This document shows, piece by piece, positions 11,415 to 19,933 of a stretch of DNA of 64,000 bases (its first letter is position 1; every line of letters starts with the position of its first letter). The DNA is from Undibacterium paludis. GTDB taxonomy: Bacteria; Pseudomonadota; Gammaproteobacteria; Burkholderiales; Burkholderiaceae_D. Made by a program: the position numbers and the translations under genes. Location: positions 248,001-312,000 of the forward strand of contig NZ_JAKZHX010000007.1 in assembly GCF_022568815.1 (NCBI RefSeq), in the 5' to 3' direction. Below the pieces are notes generated by a model, which had not been told where the DNA came from, did not search any database, and was given only the letters and a program-made list of their open reading frames with translations.

Positions 11415-11456
11415 GCTGTAAAGTTTTGGTGTAACGGTTTTGGGTGCGACGACGGT

Positions 11457-12020
11457 TTAAAAGGGCTCCGGTATATAGCCACGCGGACGGGCATGCTGGC
11501 GACGGAAGGCACTGTTCGATGCCAGTCCGCGCAAGCGACCCAGGTCAAATTGCTCGAGCTGCTGCAAGACTGCGCGATTTAATGTCATTTTAACTTGCAT
11601 CATCAGCAAATCGACACTTTGCTGACTGGATGTACGGGTGCTGCGTCTTTCTTGCGGTACATCAGCAGCGTCTTCCTGCGCTGCTTTTTCTGCCGCCTTG
11701 GCAGCAGCTTTCTCTTCTGCCATGACAAAACAGCGATAAACATCAGCCAGGGTGATGATGCCATTGCAGTCGCGGCAATGCCAGGCATCTTTCTCCTTGG
11801 CGTCGCGGCTGACTAGGGCATCCTTGCTCAGGGTCGCCAGTATCGAGCGTATCAGGCGTGGGGTTTTGCCCGTTGCCTGCGCCAGTGTAGTGATGTTCGC
11901 GGTACGCGGCATCACCATCATGATTTGTGCCAGTAGTTCTATGGCGGTATAAAACCGCGCATTCAGATTGGCGTCAGAAAAGACCTGGGTTGATGACAAT
12001 AATTCTTCAAATTGATTCAT
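11457..12020 (-). CDS. Rrf2-like winged-helix regulator
   Basis: A 187-aa protein resembling Rrf2-family regulators: a helix-turn-helix at about residues 40-75 ([28 protein letters not shown]) followed by an Rrf2-like [10 protein letters not shown] segment. It lacks the family's three-cysteine Fe-S cluster and has only a CRDC pair at the wing. The middle (about 105-125) is alanine/lysine-rich and likely coiled, and the basic tail is [16 protein letters not shown]. Its ATG overlaps the dadA stop by four bases, so it is translationally coupled to dadA. It could sense the state of D-amino-acid oxidation, but that is inference. Confidence 0.65.
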   Translation of the reverse strand: MNQFEELLSSTQVFSDANLNARFYTAIELLAQIMMVMPRTANITTLAQATGKTPRLIRSILATLSKDALVSRDAKEKDAWHCRDCNGIITLADVYRCFVMAEEKAAAKAAEKAAQEDAADVPQERRSTRTSSQQSVDLLMMQVKMTLNRAVLQQLEQFDLGRLRGLASNSAFRRQHARPRGYIPEPF

Positions 12021-13309
12021 GCCAACTCCTTGCTTATAAAAATGGGGCGATTCACGCTACCGTAACGATCCATGAACAAACCTTCGGTCGAAATGGCCGG
12101 ACGCTTGCCAGAGACAATATCCGCCATGAACTGACCGGAACCGCATGCCATGGTCCAGCCCAGGGTACCGTGTCCGGTATTGAGGTAGAGATTACGATAG
12201 GGGGTAGGGCCAATGACTGGCGTGCCGTCTGGCGTCATGGGGCGCAAACCAGTCCAGAATTCAGCCTTGGCCACATCACCACCACCCGGGAACAGGTCAG
12301 TCACGGAATGCACCAGGGTTGCACGGCGGTCTGCGCGCAGGTCAAGATTGTAGCCAGTGATTTCTGCCGTGCCGCCAACACGTATGCGGTCACCAAGACG
12401 GGTGATGGCAACCTTGTAGGTTTCATCCATGACCGTTGATTCCGGCGCTTTTTGCGCATCGGTAATCGGTACAGTGATGGAATAACCTTTGATAGGGTAA
12501 ACCGGTATCCTGATACCAAGTTCTTTCAGCAGAATAGGCGAGTAACTTCCCAGAGCCAGCACAAAGGTATCGGCCTTGATTTCGCCCTCAGAAGTCATCA
12601 CGGAACTGATCCTGTCACCCTCTTTCACCAGTCTTTGTATGGTGACGCCATACTTGAATTGCACGCCAAGCTCTTGCGCCAATGTTGACAGGTTCTGGGT
12701 GAACTTGAAACAGTCACCGGTTTCGTCGCCCGGCAGGCGCAGTGCGCCGACGAATTTTTCCTGCACATTGGCCAGTGCCGGTTCCACCTTCAGGCAGGCA
12801 GCCTTGTCGAGCTTTTCATAGGGAACGTCATAGCGCTTGAGGATGGCGATGTCAGCATCGGCACCATCAAGCTGCTGCTGGTTGCGGAACAGTTGCAACG
12901 TGCCCTGGGTACGTTCGTCGTAATGAATACCGGTATTACTACGCAATTGTTGCAGCACATCACGGCTATATTCAGCCATACGCAACATGCGGCCTTTGTT
13001 GATTTCATAGCGTTTGCTGGTGCAATTCATCAGCATCTGCGTAACCCAGCGCCACATGGTCGGATCCAGGCTGGGACGTATCGCCAGCGGGCTGTGCTGC
13101 ATCATCAACCATTTGATCGCCTTGAGCGGCACACCAGGACCTGCCCATGGAGCGGAATAACCAGGTGATACTTCGCCAGCATTAGCATAGCTGGTCTCCA
13201 GGCCTGCCGCTGGCTGACGTTCTATGACTGTCACTTCATGGCCGGCCTTGGCCAGAAAGTAAGCTGACGCTGTACCAATAACACCCGCACCCAAGATCAC
13301 AACTTTCAT
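12017..13309 (-). CDS. dadA: D-amino acid dehydrogenase small subunit DadA
   Basis: FAD flavoprotein at the inner membrane that deaminates D-alanine and other D-amino acids to keto acids, passing electrons to quinones. The 430-aa product begins [23 protein letters not shown] (FAD-binding GxGxxG) and carries the DAO-family segments [15 protein letters not shown] and [17 protein letters not shown], then [17 protein letters not shown] near the C terminus. Length is standard. It lies 73 bp after dadX and overlaps the next gene, giving an operon for L-alanine racemisation and D-alanine oxidation. Confidence 0.95.
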   Translation of the reverse strand: MKVVILGAGVIGTASAYFLAKAGHEVTVIERQPAAGLETSYANAGEVSPGYSAPWAGPGVPLKAIKWLMMQHSPLAIRPSLDPTMWRWVTQMLMNCTSKRYEINKGRMLRMAEYSRDVLQQLRSNTGIHYDERTQGTLQLFRNQQQLDGADADIAILKRYDVPYEKLDKAACLKVEPALANVQEKFVGALRLPGDETGDCFKFTQNLSTLAQELGVQFKYGVTIQRLVKEGDRISSVMTSEGEIKADTFVLALGSYSPILLKELGIRIPVYPIKGYSITVPITDAQKAPESTVMDETYKVAITRLGDRIRVGGTAEITGYNLDLRADRRATLVHSVTDLFPGGGDVAKAEFWTGLRPMTPDGTPVIGPTPYRNLYLNTGHGTLGWTMACGSGQFMADIVSGKRPAISTEGLFMDRYGSVNRPIFISKELA

Positions 13310-13382
13310 TTCATTTCTCCCGCTTATTCTTTGATTTTCGATTTATTCTGTTTGTATGTGTCGCCAAGCAATCAGATCTGGT

Positions 13383-14486
13383 TCAATCGCTGTAGCTGCG
13401 CTCATAGCGCGCACCCAGACTGGTCAGCACCTCATAGCCGATGGACCCTGCCCTGGCGGCTACCTGATCTACTGTGTTTTCAGCAGAAATGAGGTCAACC
13501 AGAGCACCAGGCTGCAAATGCTCTGCCGGTACGGCAGTCACATCCAGGGTGATGGTATCCATGGACACATTGCCTACCATGGGGACGGTGTATCCGGCGA
13601 TATGGGCAACACCGCGGTTACTGAGGCTACGCAACCAGCCGTCAGCATAACCAACGGCTACTGTGGCGATACGGCTGGTTTCCTTGCTACACCAGGTAGC
13701 ACCGTAACCGACACCAGTACCGGCAGGAATTTCACGTGTCTGAATAATCCGGCCCTGCAAATAAGCAACCGGCTTCAAGGGATTAGACCGCCCCGCTACC
13801 GGCGCCACGCCATACAAGGCAGCCCCTGGACGGGCCAGATCGAAATGAAAGTCCTTTCCTAAAAAAATACCCGAGGAGTTGGCCAGGCTGGCCTTACAGC
13901 CAGGCATGCGTGCACGTAAGGCGTTGAAGGCGGTTAGTTGCTGCTGATTGGCTGGGTTGGACTGATCTTCGGCACTGGCCAGATGGCTCATCAGGTATTG
14001 CACCTGTATGCCGTCAAGCAACTCTGGCTGCGCGAAAAATTGCCTTGCTTCAGCATCGGACAATCCCATGCGTGACATGCCGGTATCAAATTGCACGATG
14101 GCGGGCAGACGGCGTTGTATTTTTGCCGCAAGTTGCCGCCAGGATATTATCTGACTGATACTGTTTAATACTGGTATGCAATTATTTTCCAGAAATTCTG
14201 CCTCATAACCCACCGGCGAACCATGCATGACATAAATTTCCGCTTCAGGCGGCAGATGTGGTCGCAAGAAAATCGCCTCTTCCAGATGTGCCACAAAGAA
14301 ATGCCGACAGGACTCTTGTAGCAAAGCCTTGGCAACAGGCACCACACCCAGACCATATGCATCGGCTTTCACCGCTGCCCCGCATTGCCCTGACCCCAGC
14401 ATGCCTTGCAAAAGGCGATAGTTATCCCGTACTGCCCTAAGATCAATACGAAGTACTGCGCCTGCTTTCCCAGCTACTTGCATCAT
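13383..14486 (-). CDS. dadX: Alanine racemase, probably catabolic (DadX-type)
   Basis: PLP enzyme interconverting L- and D-alanine. The 367-aa product has the PLP lysine in AAVKADAYGLG (near residue 40) and the C-terminal half tyrosine in GVGYGATW. Other conserved segments include ARPGAALYG and PMVGNVSMD. Two adjacent ATGs (14486 and 14483) are possible. The call as the catabolic paralogue rather than the biosynthetic Alr is contextual: it is the first gene before dadA and lies behind a sigma-54 promoter. Whether another alanine racemase exists cannot be seen here. If not, this gene also supplies D-Ala for the cell wall. Confidence 0.93.
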   Translation of the reverse strand: MMQVAGKAGAVLRIDLRAVRDNYRLLQGMLGSGQCGAAVKADAYGLGVVPVAKALLQESCRHFFVAHLEEAIFLRPHLPPEAEIYVMHGSPVGYEAEFLENNCIPVLNSISQIISWRQLAAKIQRRLPAIVQFDTGMSRMGLSDAEARQFFAQPELLDGIQVQYLMSHLASAEDQSNPANQQQLTAFNALRARMPGCKASLANSSGIFLGKDFHFDLARPGAALYGVAPVAGRSNPLKPVAYLQGRIIQTREIPAGTGVGYGATWCSKETSRIATVAVGYADGWLRSLSNRGVAHIAGYTVPMVGNVSMDTITLDVTAVPAEHLQPGALVDLISAENTVDQVAARAGSIGYEVLTSLGARYERSYSD

Positions 14487-14527
14487 ATTTCACCACTCCA
14501 TCACGTAAGTTAACGTGATTCGTAGAA

Positions 14528-14542
14528 GCAATCCCTGTGCCA
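14528..14542 (-). promoter_or_regulatory. Sigma-54 (-24/-12) promoter of dadX-dadA
   Basis: On the minus strand TGGCACAGGGATTGC matches the TGGCAC-N5-TTGC consensus, with both invariant GG and GC doublets at the right spacing. The predicted start is near 14516, giving a leader of about 30 nt before dadX. Confidence 0.85.
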
Positions 14543-14549
14543 AAAAAAT

Positions 14550-14569
14550 TTATTGAATAGATTCAATAA
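14550..14569. promoter_or_regulatory. AT-rich 20-bp palindrome next to the sigma-54 promoter
   Basis: TTATTGAAT-AG-ATTCAATAA, a 9-bp perfect inverted repeat with a 2-bp centre, lies 8 bp upstream of the -24 element. It shares the TATTGAAT/ATTCAATA arms with the TyrR-type box at 14604 but is 2 bp longer and lacks the outer TG/CA. It may be a weak or separate operator. Confidence 0.5.
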
Positions 14570-14603
14570 CTTACAAACGGCGGTTGGTAAATATATTCAA
14601 AAC

Positions 14604-14621
14604 TGTATTGAATTCAATACA
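14604..14621. promoter_or_regulatory. TyrR-box-like operator 1 (perfect 18-bp palindrome)
   Basis: TGTATTGAATTCAATACA is a perfect palindrome with the TGTA-N10-TACA frame of TyrR boxes (G at position 2 and C at 17). Its centre is about 97 bp upstream of the predicted sigma-54 start, a normal enhancer position. Confidence 0.7.
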
Positions 14622-14685
14622 CAGTGAATTTCTGTTATCAGTCAGTGTAGAGTCCAGCCTCGGCAATGTACAGAAAACGACACAT

Positions 14686-14703
14686 TGTATTGATTTGAAT
14701 ACA
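14686..14703. promoter_or_regulatory. TyrR-box-like operator 2
   Basis: TGTATTGATTTGAATACA keeps TGTA-N10-TACA with an imperfect centre. It lies about 179 bp upstream of the predicted dadX start point and one nucleotide from operator 3. Confidence 0.6.
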
Positions 14704-14704
14704 C

Positions 14705-14722
14705 TGTAATGAATTAAATACA
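14705..14722. promoter_or_regulatory. TyrR-box-like operator 3
   Basis: TGTAATGAATTAAATACA keeps the TGTA-N10-TACA frame. It is 19 bp centre to centre from operator 2, so two regulator dimers could bind close to the same DNA face. Confidence 0.6.
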
Positions 14723-14850
14723 CTAAATCATTTAAGAAATAGAAACGCATGATTCCCGCCTCCAGATAGACAGGCAATTGTGGAAACTACGCAAAAGAAA
14801 ACAGTTGAAATTCAAAAATAAGCCTGTCGCTTTTTTTTGATTTCACAGAG

Positions 14851-14885
14851 TTGTCACGAAAATGTCATAAATGCATGCGCATAAT
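14851..14885 (+). promoter_or_regulatory. Pho-box-like promoter of the TelA/VWA operon
   Basis: TTGTCAC-GAAA-ATGTCAT is two 7-mers at 11-bp spacing, close to the PhoB repeat CTGTCAT-N4-CTGTCAT. CATAAT follows 11 bp after the second repeat (14880-14885), the usual place of the -10 in Pho promoters, which lack a -35. The predicted start near 14892 supports the ATG at 14925 as the first start codon. Confidence 0.6.
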
Positions 14886-14924
14886 CACGAGTGTCATGAA
14901 TTAGCATGCCGGGAATATTGCCTA

Positions 14925-16031
14925 ATGGAAATCAAACGAATAGTAGGACCCGCCCTTGCGGTGGTTTTGTTAATAGGAATAGGTGCAGCAACATATACGT
15001 CATACCAAAAAAATCATGCGCTGGAAGCGGCCAAACTGGTTTCTGCAGCGATAGTTGAAGTCAAGGGCATGATAGGTTCGGAAAAGGAATCGTATTTTTC
15101 TGACCCCAGAGTCATCGCTGTCCTTGCCAGCAAAGGTCTGCGCGTCAAAGTCGAAAAGACTGGCTCGCGCGAAATCATTTCACGTGATTTCAATACCTAT
15201 GATTTTGCCTTCCCCGCCGGCGCGCCGGCCGCACTGGCCCTGCAAAACAAGGCGAAGGCAAAGCAGGTTTACCCCACTTTCTTTACGCCCATGGCAATCG
15301 CCTCCTGGGTACAATTGATACCAACACTGGAAAAAGAAGGCATAGTCAAAAAGATCAATGATGCCTACTACATCGTTGACATGAAAAAACTGCTGAGCCT
15401 GAGCGAGAAAGGCACACGCTGGCGCGAACTCAAAGACAATACCGCCTATGCCACGGGCAAGAGCATACTGATCAGTTCCACCGATGTCAGGAAATCCAAT
15501 TCCGCGGCCATGTATCTGTCATTGGCAAGCTATGTAAGCAATGACAATAATGTTGTGGACGATAACGAACAAATCAACAAGGTCTTGCCCTTTGTGTCGT
15601 CACTGTTCCTGCGTCAGGGCTTGCAGGAATCCAGCAGTGCCGGGCCTTTTGAGGATTACACCACCATGGGCATGGGCAAGGCGCCATTGGTGATGATTTA
15701 CGAAAGCCAGTTCCTTGAGTACCAGTCCAAGCGGCCAAAACCGAATGCTGACATGGTCTTGCTCTACCCTCAGCCTACCATTTATACCAAGCACATCGTT
15801 GTGCCCTTTAATGAAAATGGCCGACGCCTTGGAGAAGCCCTGGCCACCGATCCTGAATTGCAGAAACTGGCGGCCGAGTACGGCTACCGCACCGCCACGC
15901 CTGAACATTTTATTGCCTTCCTGAAGAGTAAAAACCTGCAGGCACCGAATTCGCTGGTGGATGTGATCGACCCGCCCAGCTTTGAAATCCTGGAACGCAT
16001 GATCCAGAACATAGAAAAGAAATTTCAGTAA
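14925..16031 (+). CDS. Membrane-anchored periplasmic protein resembling a solute-binding protein
   Basis: A 368-aa protein with one N-terminal hydrophobic segment (IVGPALAVVLLIGIGAATYTS, residues 5-25) and no lipobox, so probably anchored in the inner membrane with the rest in the periplasm. The body looks like a type 2 periplasmic binding fold (SREIISRDFNTYDFAFPAG, YYIVDMKKLL, GKAPLVMIYESQF, VLLYPQPTIYTKHIVVPF), resembling proteins grouped with extracellular solute-binding proteins, but I cannot name a ligand. The start is chosen for GGGAA nine bases upstream and for the predicted transcription start. An ATG at 14871 would lie upstream of that start. First of four co-directional genes, 26 bp before telA. 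Transport is unlikely to be its job, since no permease or ATPase is present. Confidence 0.6.
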   Translation: MEIKRIVGPALAVVLLIGIGAATYTSYQKNHALEAAKLVSAAIVEVKGMIGSEKESYFSDPRVIAVLASKGLRVKVEKTGSREIISRDFNTYDFAFPAGAPAALALQNKAKAKQVYPTFFTPMAIASWVQLIPTLEKEGIVKKINDAYYIVDMKKLLSLSEKGTRWRELKDNTAYATGKSILISSTDVRKSNSAAMYLSLASYVSNDNNVVDDNEQINKVLPFVSSLFLRQGLQESSSAGPFEDYTTMGMGKAPLVMIYESQFLEYQSKRPKPNADMVLLYPQPTIYTKHIVVPFNENGRRLGEALATDPELQKLAAEYGYRTATPEHFIAFLKSKNLQAPNSLVDVIDPPSFEILERMIQNIEKKFQ

Positions 16032-16057
16032 ATAGCCACTCTCACCGGGACATTAAA

Positions 16058-17257
16058 ATGACTGCCACGACGACACAAGAAGCCCCTATGATCCTGACAC
16101 CGCCAGAAATATTGACGCCGGTAGCAGAAAAAAAAGCGCCGGAGATGGTGCCACTGAAGGCCGAAGTACAAGAAAAAATAGATGTGCAGGTCAACGCCTA
16201 TATAGACAGCATCCTCAAAGAAGACGTGCAAAGCAGCGGCTTTCAAAGCAAGCTCGATTCTGCATTTCGTCTCGGCAGGGAAGAGATTTCCAATGCATCG
16301 GCCCTGATGACAGGCCGCTTCATGGAGCGCAATTTTGTCGGCATAGAAGATTCTGCCGCCTTTAAATCCATGCAAGAGATGCGCGTCATGCTCGATGATC
16401 TGAATCCGGGCAAACAAGGAGATTTACTGTCACAGAACAAGATTTTGGGCATCATCCCCTTCGGTAACAAGCTGCAAGCCTACTTCCGTAAGTTCCAGAC
16501 TGCCGGTTCGCAATTGCAAACCCTGATGACACAGATTTATGCGGCACGCGATGACATGCAGCGTGATGCGACAGAAATTGAACTGGTGAAAACCAAGCTC
16601 TGGGAAGCCATGCAAAAACTCAAGGGCGCCATTTATTTTGCCGAACAACTCGACAAACATGTCGCCAGCCATGTAGAAACGATCAAAGCCACTGATCCCC
16701 TGCGGGCCAAGGCCCTGGAACAGGAAGTGCTGTTTTATGCACGCCAGAACCTGCAAGACATGCAAACCCAGATGGCAGTTAACGTCAACGGCTACCTGTC
16801 CATGGATTTGCTCAAGAAGACGGCGCGCGAAATGGTCAATGGCTGCAACCGCGTTGCCACCACCGGCATGTCCGCCATGGCGACGGCGCAGACGGTGGCG
16901 CGCGCCACCGGCAACCAGATGCAGGTCATGGAGATGCTGACAGGCGTCAGCGACACCATCGGCGACCTGGTCACCGAGACCTCGAGGCAACTGGGCAGGC
17001 ATGTGGAAAAAACTGGTGAATTTGCAGCCAATCCGCTGATAGGCATACAAAAAATCCAGGAGATGTTCGACAACACCTTCAAGGCCATGGATGCGATGGA
17101 TAATTTCCGTTCACAAGCCATAGACAGCATGGGCAAGAACAACGCCATGCTCAAAGAGCAGATCAGCCGCACCGAACAATACATGGACAGAACCCGTGCA
17201 GAGCAGGCACGCACTGCCATGATTTCAGCAGCCCCGGATGGCCCGGTCAAACTCTAG
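16058..17257 (+). CDS. telA: TelA/KlaA-family toxic-anion-resistance protein
   Basis: A 399-aa soluble, strongly helical protein matching the TelA family, known from tellurite-resistance loci and from Bacillus YaaN. Recognisable family segments are LDDLNPGKQGDLLSQNKILG, IIPFGNKLQAYFRKFQ, KTKLWEAMQKLKGAIYFAEQ, KKTAREMVNGCNRVATTGM and GEFAANPLIGIQKIQEMFDN. Long heptad-like stretches suggest coiled coils. Known members protect against tellurite or membrane/envelope stress by an unknown mechanism. Here it stands between two binding-protein-like genes, with an XpaC-like gene last. TelA with XpaC is a known pairing, and the binding-protein/VWA partners make this version unusual. The Pho-box upstream suggests phosphate-related induction. 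Confidence 0.88.
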   Translation: MTATTTQEAPMILTPPEILTPVAEKKAPEMVPLKAEVQEKIDVQVNAYIDSILKEDVQSSGFQSKLDSAFRLGREEISNASALMTGRFMERNFVGIEDSAAFKSMQEMRVMLDDLNPGKQGDLLSQNKILGIIPFGNKLQAYFRKFQTAGSQLQTLMTQIYAARDDMQRDATEIELVKTKLWEAMQKLKGAIYFAEQLDKHVASHVETIKATDPLRAKALEQEVLFYARQNLQDMQTQMAVNVNGYLSMDLLKKTAREMVNGCNRVATTGMSAMATAQTVARATGNQMQVMEMLTGVSDTIGDLVTETSRQLGRHVEKTGEFAANPLIGIQKIQEMFDNTFKAMDAMDNFRSQAIDSMGKNNAMLKEQISRTEQYMDRTRAEQARTAMISAAPDGPVKL

Positions 17258-17266
17258 GAACTGGCG

Positions 17267-18868
17267 ATGAAATCATTCTATCAATTAGCCGGTGCGGTGA
17301 CGCTGGTCATGCTGTGCCTGGTTGCCTGCAAAGACGGTAACAACAATAGATCCGCGCCAGCGCAGGCAGACAACTCCCCTGCCAGCAGTCTGACCGTGAT
17401 GGCCGGTTCAGAGCTCAAGGACATCGAACCGCTATTGCCTTCTATCGCCAAGGCAACAGGCATCAACCTGCGACTGCAATATACCGGTACGCTGGAAGCA
17501 GTTGAAAAGTTGCAGTCTGGTGAACAGGTGGACCTGGCCTGGCTGGCCAGCAATAAATATGCGATGCTGCTACCCGCTGCCAAGTCACGCATACTGGCGT
17601 CAGAGAGAACCATGCTGACTCCGGTAGTACTGGGCCTGAAAGACAGCAAAGCCGCAGCCCTGGGCTGGAAAGACAACCCGGCCGTTACCTGGAAAGACAT
17701 TTCCGAAGCGGCAAAAAAAGGCAAATTCACCTTTGGCATGACCAGCCCTTCTTCATCCAATACCGGTTTTTCCGGCTTGCTAGGTCTCGCTGCGGCCTTA
17801 TCTGGCCAAGGTGATGCACTCGAAGAAAAAGATATCAACGCCAAGAGCCTGACCGCCTTTTTCCAGGCACAAAGGCTGACTGCGGGCAGCTCAGGCTGGC
17901 TGGCGGATGCCTATGTACGCGAGCAGGACAAGGTCGATGGCATCATCAATTATGCTTCGACCCTGCAGAGCATGAACCGCAATGCGGCATTGAGGGAAAA
18001 ACTGGTACTGGTCTATCCCCAGGATGGCATCGTTACGGCAGATTATCCCATCATGCTGATCAACCCGGCCAAGCGAGAAGCGTATGACAAGGTGGTCGCC
18101 TATTTGCGTGGCAAAGAGTTCCAGCAAGCCATGTACAACGCCACCCTGCGGCGGCCAGTCAACCCGGATGTGGTGGTCAGTGACCTTCCGAAACAGGCGC
18201 TGGTCGAACTCGCCTTCCCGGCCAAACTGAATGTCGTCGATGCCATATTGAGTGCATTCGACAATCACCTGCGCCTGCCAACCGACAGTACCTTTGTGCT
18301 TGATACCAGCGGTTCCATGCAGGGTGCACGCATCAGGGATTTGAAAACCGCCATGCAGGGCCTCTCTGGCGCAGACGCCAGCATCAGTGGTCGCTTTGCC
18401 CGCTTCCGCAACCGTGAACGCATACTGATACTGCCCTTCAGCAATGAAGTAGGCGCCTCAGAACTATTCGAAATGGGGAATGCAGAAAAAGATAATCAGG
18501 CGACACTGGTGGCACTGTCTGCCCATGTACAGAATTTACGCGCCAACGGTGGCACGGCAATCTTTTCCGCCACCAGGGAAGCTTATGCCAAGGCTATGGA
18601 ACGCAAGCGCGCCGACCCTGCACGTTTTTACTCCATCATCGTGATGACAGACGGTATCAATAACAATGGCATCAACTACAATGAGTTTGAAGGCTGGTAT
18701 AACTCACTGCCGGAAAATGAAAAAGGCATCAAGATTTTCACCGTGCTGTTTGGTGAAGCAGCGCCCGATGAATTGAAAAAACTGTCGGACTTGTCCGGCG
18801 GCAGAATGTTTGACAGTCGCAAGGCGAGTTTGCAATCCATCTTCAAAGAAATACGCGGATACCAATAA
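17267..18868 (+). CDS. Lipoprotein fusing a binding-protein domain to a VWA domain
   Basis: A 533-aa lipoprotein: signal peptide with lipobox LVAC (Cys 21), then a periplasmic type 2 binding domain (about 40-300: LTVMAGSELKDIEPLLPSIAKATG, MTSPSSSNTGFSGLLGLAAA, VYPQDGIVTADYPIMLIN). A C-terminal von Willebrand A domain starts near residue 340, with a complete metal-adhesion site (FVLDTSGSM, then GGTAIF and VMTDGINNNG). The binding part resembles molybdate/phosphate-type solute-binding proteins. The VWA half implies metal-dependent protein contact. It starts ten bases after telA and its stop overlaps the next ATG by one base. A sensor or tether role at the membrane is inferred. The fusion itself is directly seen. 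Confidence 0.75.
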   Translation: MKSFYQLAGAVTLVMLCLVACKDGNNNRSAPAQADNSPASSLTVMAGSELKDIEPLLPSIAKATGINLRLQYTGTLEAVEKLQSGEQVDLAWLASNKYAMLLPAAKSRILASERTMLTPVVLGLKDSKAAALGWKDNPAVTWKDISEAAKKGKFTFGMTSPSSSNTGFSGLLGLAAALSGQGDALEEKDINAKSLTAFFQAQRLTAGSSGWLADAYVREQDKVDGIINYASTLQSMNRNAALREKLVLVYPQDGIVTADYPIMLINPAKREAYDKVVAYLRGKEFQQAMYNATLRRPVNPDVVVSDLPKQALVELAFPAKLNVVDAILSAFDNHLRLPTDSTFVLDTSGSMQGARIRDLKTAMQGLSGADASISGRFARFRNRERILILPFSNEVGASELFEMGNAEKDNQATLVALSAHVQNLRANGGTAIFSATREAYAKAMERKRADPARFYSIIVMTDGINNNGINYNEFEGWYNSLPENEKGIKIFTVLFGEAAPDELKKLSDLSGGRMFDSRKASLQSIFKEIRGYQ

Positions 18869-19494
18869 TGCAGCCTCTGACGTTCAAAATGCGCGCACTG
18901 CTGTTCTTGTACAGCAACCAGAACCTGCTCGGCTGCTGCCTGGCCTTGCTGGGCCTGGGCATGTTTTTTACCGGTATTATTACTGACTGGTGGTTCCCCA
19001 TCGTCGTCGCCCTGTATGCCGTCGCCTGGCTGGCCATACCGGCAGACAAGGAACTGGAATTGCAACTGCAAAGTGAAAGTTCGCAAAGCAGCTTGACCGA
19101 CAGTGTTGACGCGCTGATACGCGAATCAAAATCACGCCTGCCGCATGAGGCCGTCGATGGCCTGCGCCGCATCCAGGCGATCTTGCAAGACCTGGCACCG
19201 AAGATTTTTTCTGGCGAGGTGGCGATGAATTATGTGAGCCTGCTGGTCAACGCAGTCAACCGCGACCTGCCACAAACCATCAGGAATTACCTGCACCTGC
19301 CAACGGCCTTTGCCACCATGCACGTCATAGAAAATGGCAAGACCTGCAAGCAGCTGCTGCTGGAACAATTGCATTTGCTCGAAACCCAGCTCGGTAAAAT
19401 CGCGACCGACATCTACAAGAATGATGCCGATTCCCTGGTCATCAATGGGGAGTTTCTAAAAGAAAAGTTTCATACAGTGAGCTTCATACAATAG
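18868..19494 (+). CDS. XpaC-like membrane protein (TelA partner)
   Basis: A 208-aa protein with two hydrophobic segments (about residues 18-50: LLGCCLALLGLGMFFTGIIT and WWFPIVVALYAVAWLAI) and a helical cytoplasmic part. It resembles the XpaC family (named for 5-bromo-4-chloroindolyl phosphate hydrolysis in Bacillus), which is often encoded beside telA. Conserved-looking segments are VDALIRESKSRLPHEAVDGL, NYLHLPTAFATMHV and LLLEQLHLLETQLGKIATD. The name reflects an old plate phenotype, and no hydrolase motif is visible. Its start overlaps the preceding stop by one base, so it is translationally coupled and completes the four-gene operon. Confidence 0.65.
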   Translation: MQPLTFKMRALLFLYSNQNLLGCCLALLGLGMFFTGIITDWWFPIVVALYAVAWLAIPADKELELQLQSESSQSSLTDSVDALIRESKSRLPHEAVDGLRRIQAILQDLAPKIFSGEVAMNYVSLLVNAVNRDLPQTIRNYLHLPTAFATMHVIENGKTCKQLLLEQLHLLETQLGKIATDIYKNDADSLVINGEFLKEKFHTVSFIQ

Positions 19495-19515
19495 AGCCCA
19501 CTGTACACAAGTGGA

Positions 19516-19932
19516 TCAGCCTGCAATGCTCTTTTCTTCGTGACGTAAAGCATCAAGCCATTCCAGCAGGGGAATGGTGGCGGGCAGCAAAGGTGTCAGT
19601 TCCACGCTCCCCTGCCAGGCAAAGGCCTGCCCTTCCAGGCTTTGCGGCTCACCTTGCCACTCACGGCTGATATAAAAATGCAGGCGGACGTGGGCATGCG
19701 GATAAATATGCTCTACGCCGCACCATGGTTCAGCGGTCAGCACCTGTATGCCCAGCTCTTCTACAAATTCACGCTTGAGTGCGTCGAGTATGGACTCATC
19801 AGTTTCCACTTTGCCGCCGGGGAATTCCCAGTAGCCTTCATAAGGTTTGCCAGCAGGCCGTTGGCCGAGCAAGACATCGCCATTGGCTTTCATCAGGATG
19901 CCGACAGCAACATCCACAGGTTTTGCTGTCAT
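19516..19932 (-). CDS. mutT: 8-oxo-dGTP pyrophosphatase MutT (Nudix)
   Basis: Cleans the nucleotide pool by hydrolysing 8-oxo-dGTP. The 138-aa product has a full Nudix box (GGKVETDESILDALKREFVEELGI near residues 38-61). The start at 19932 is fixed by homology and by the TGA-G-ATG junction with the DUF815 gene, one base apart. Upstream in-frame codons overlap that gene. It is the last gene of the argJ-ATPase-mutT run, a common betaproteobacterial order. Confidence 0.9.
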   Translation of the reverse strand: MTAKPVDVAVGILMKANGDVLLGQRPAGKPYEGYWEFPGGKVETDESILDALKREFVEELGIQVLTAEPWCGVEHIYPHAHVRLHFYISREWQGEPQSLEGQAFAWQGSVELTPLLPATIPLLEWLDALRHEEKSIAG

Positions 19933-19933
19933 C

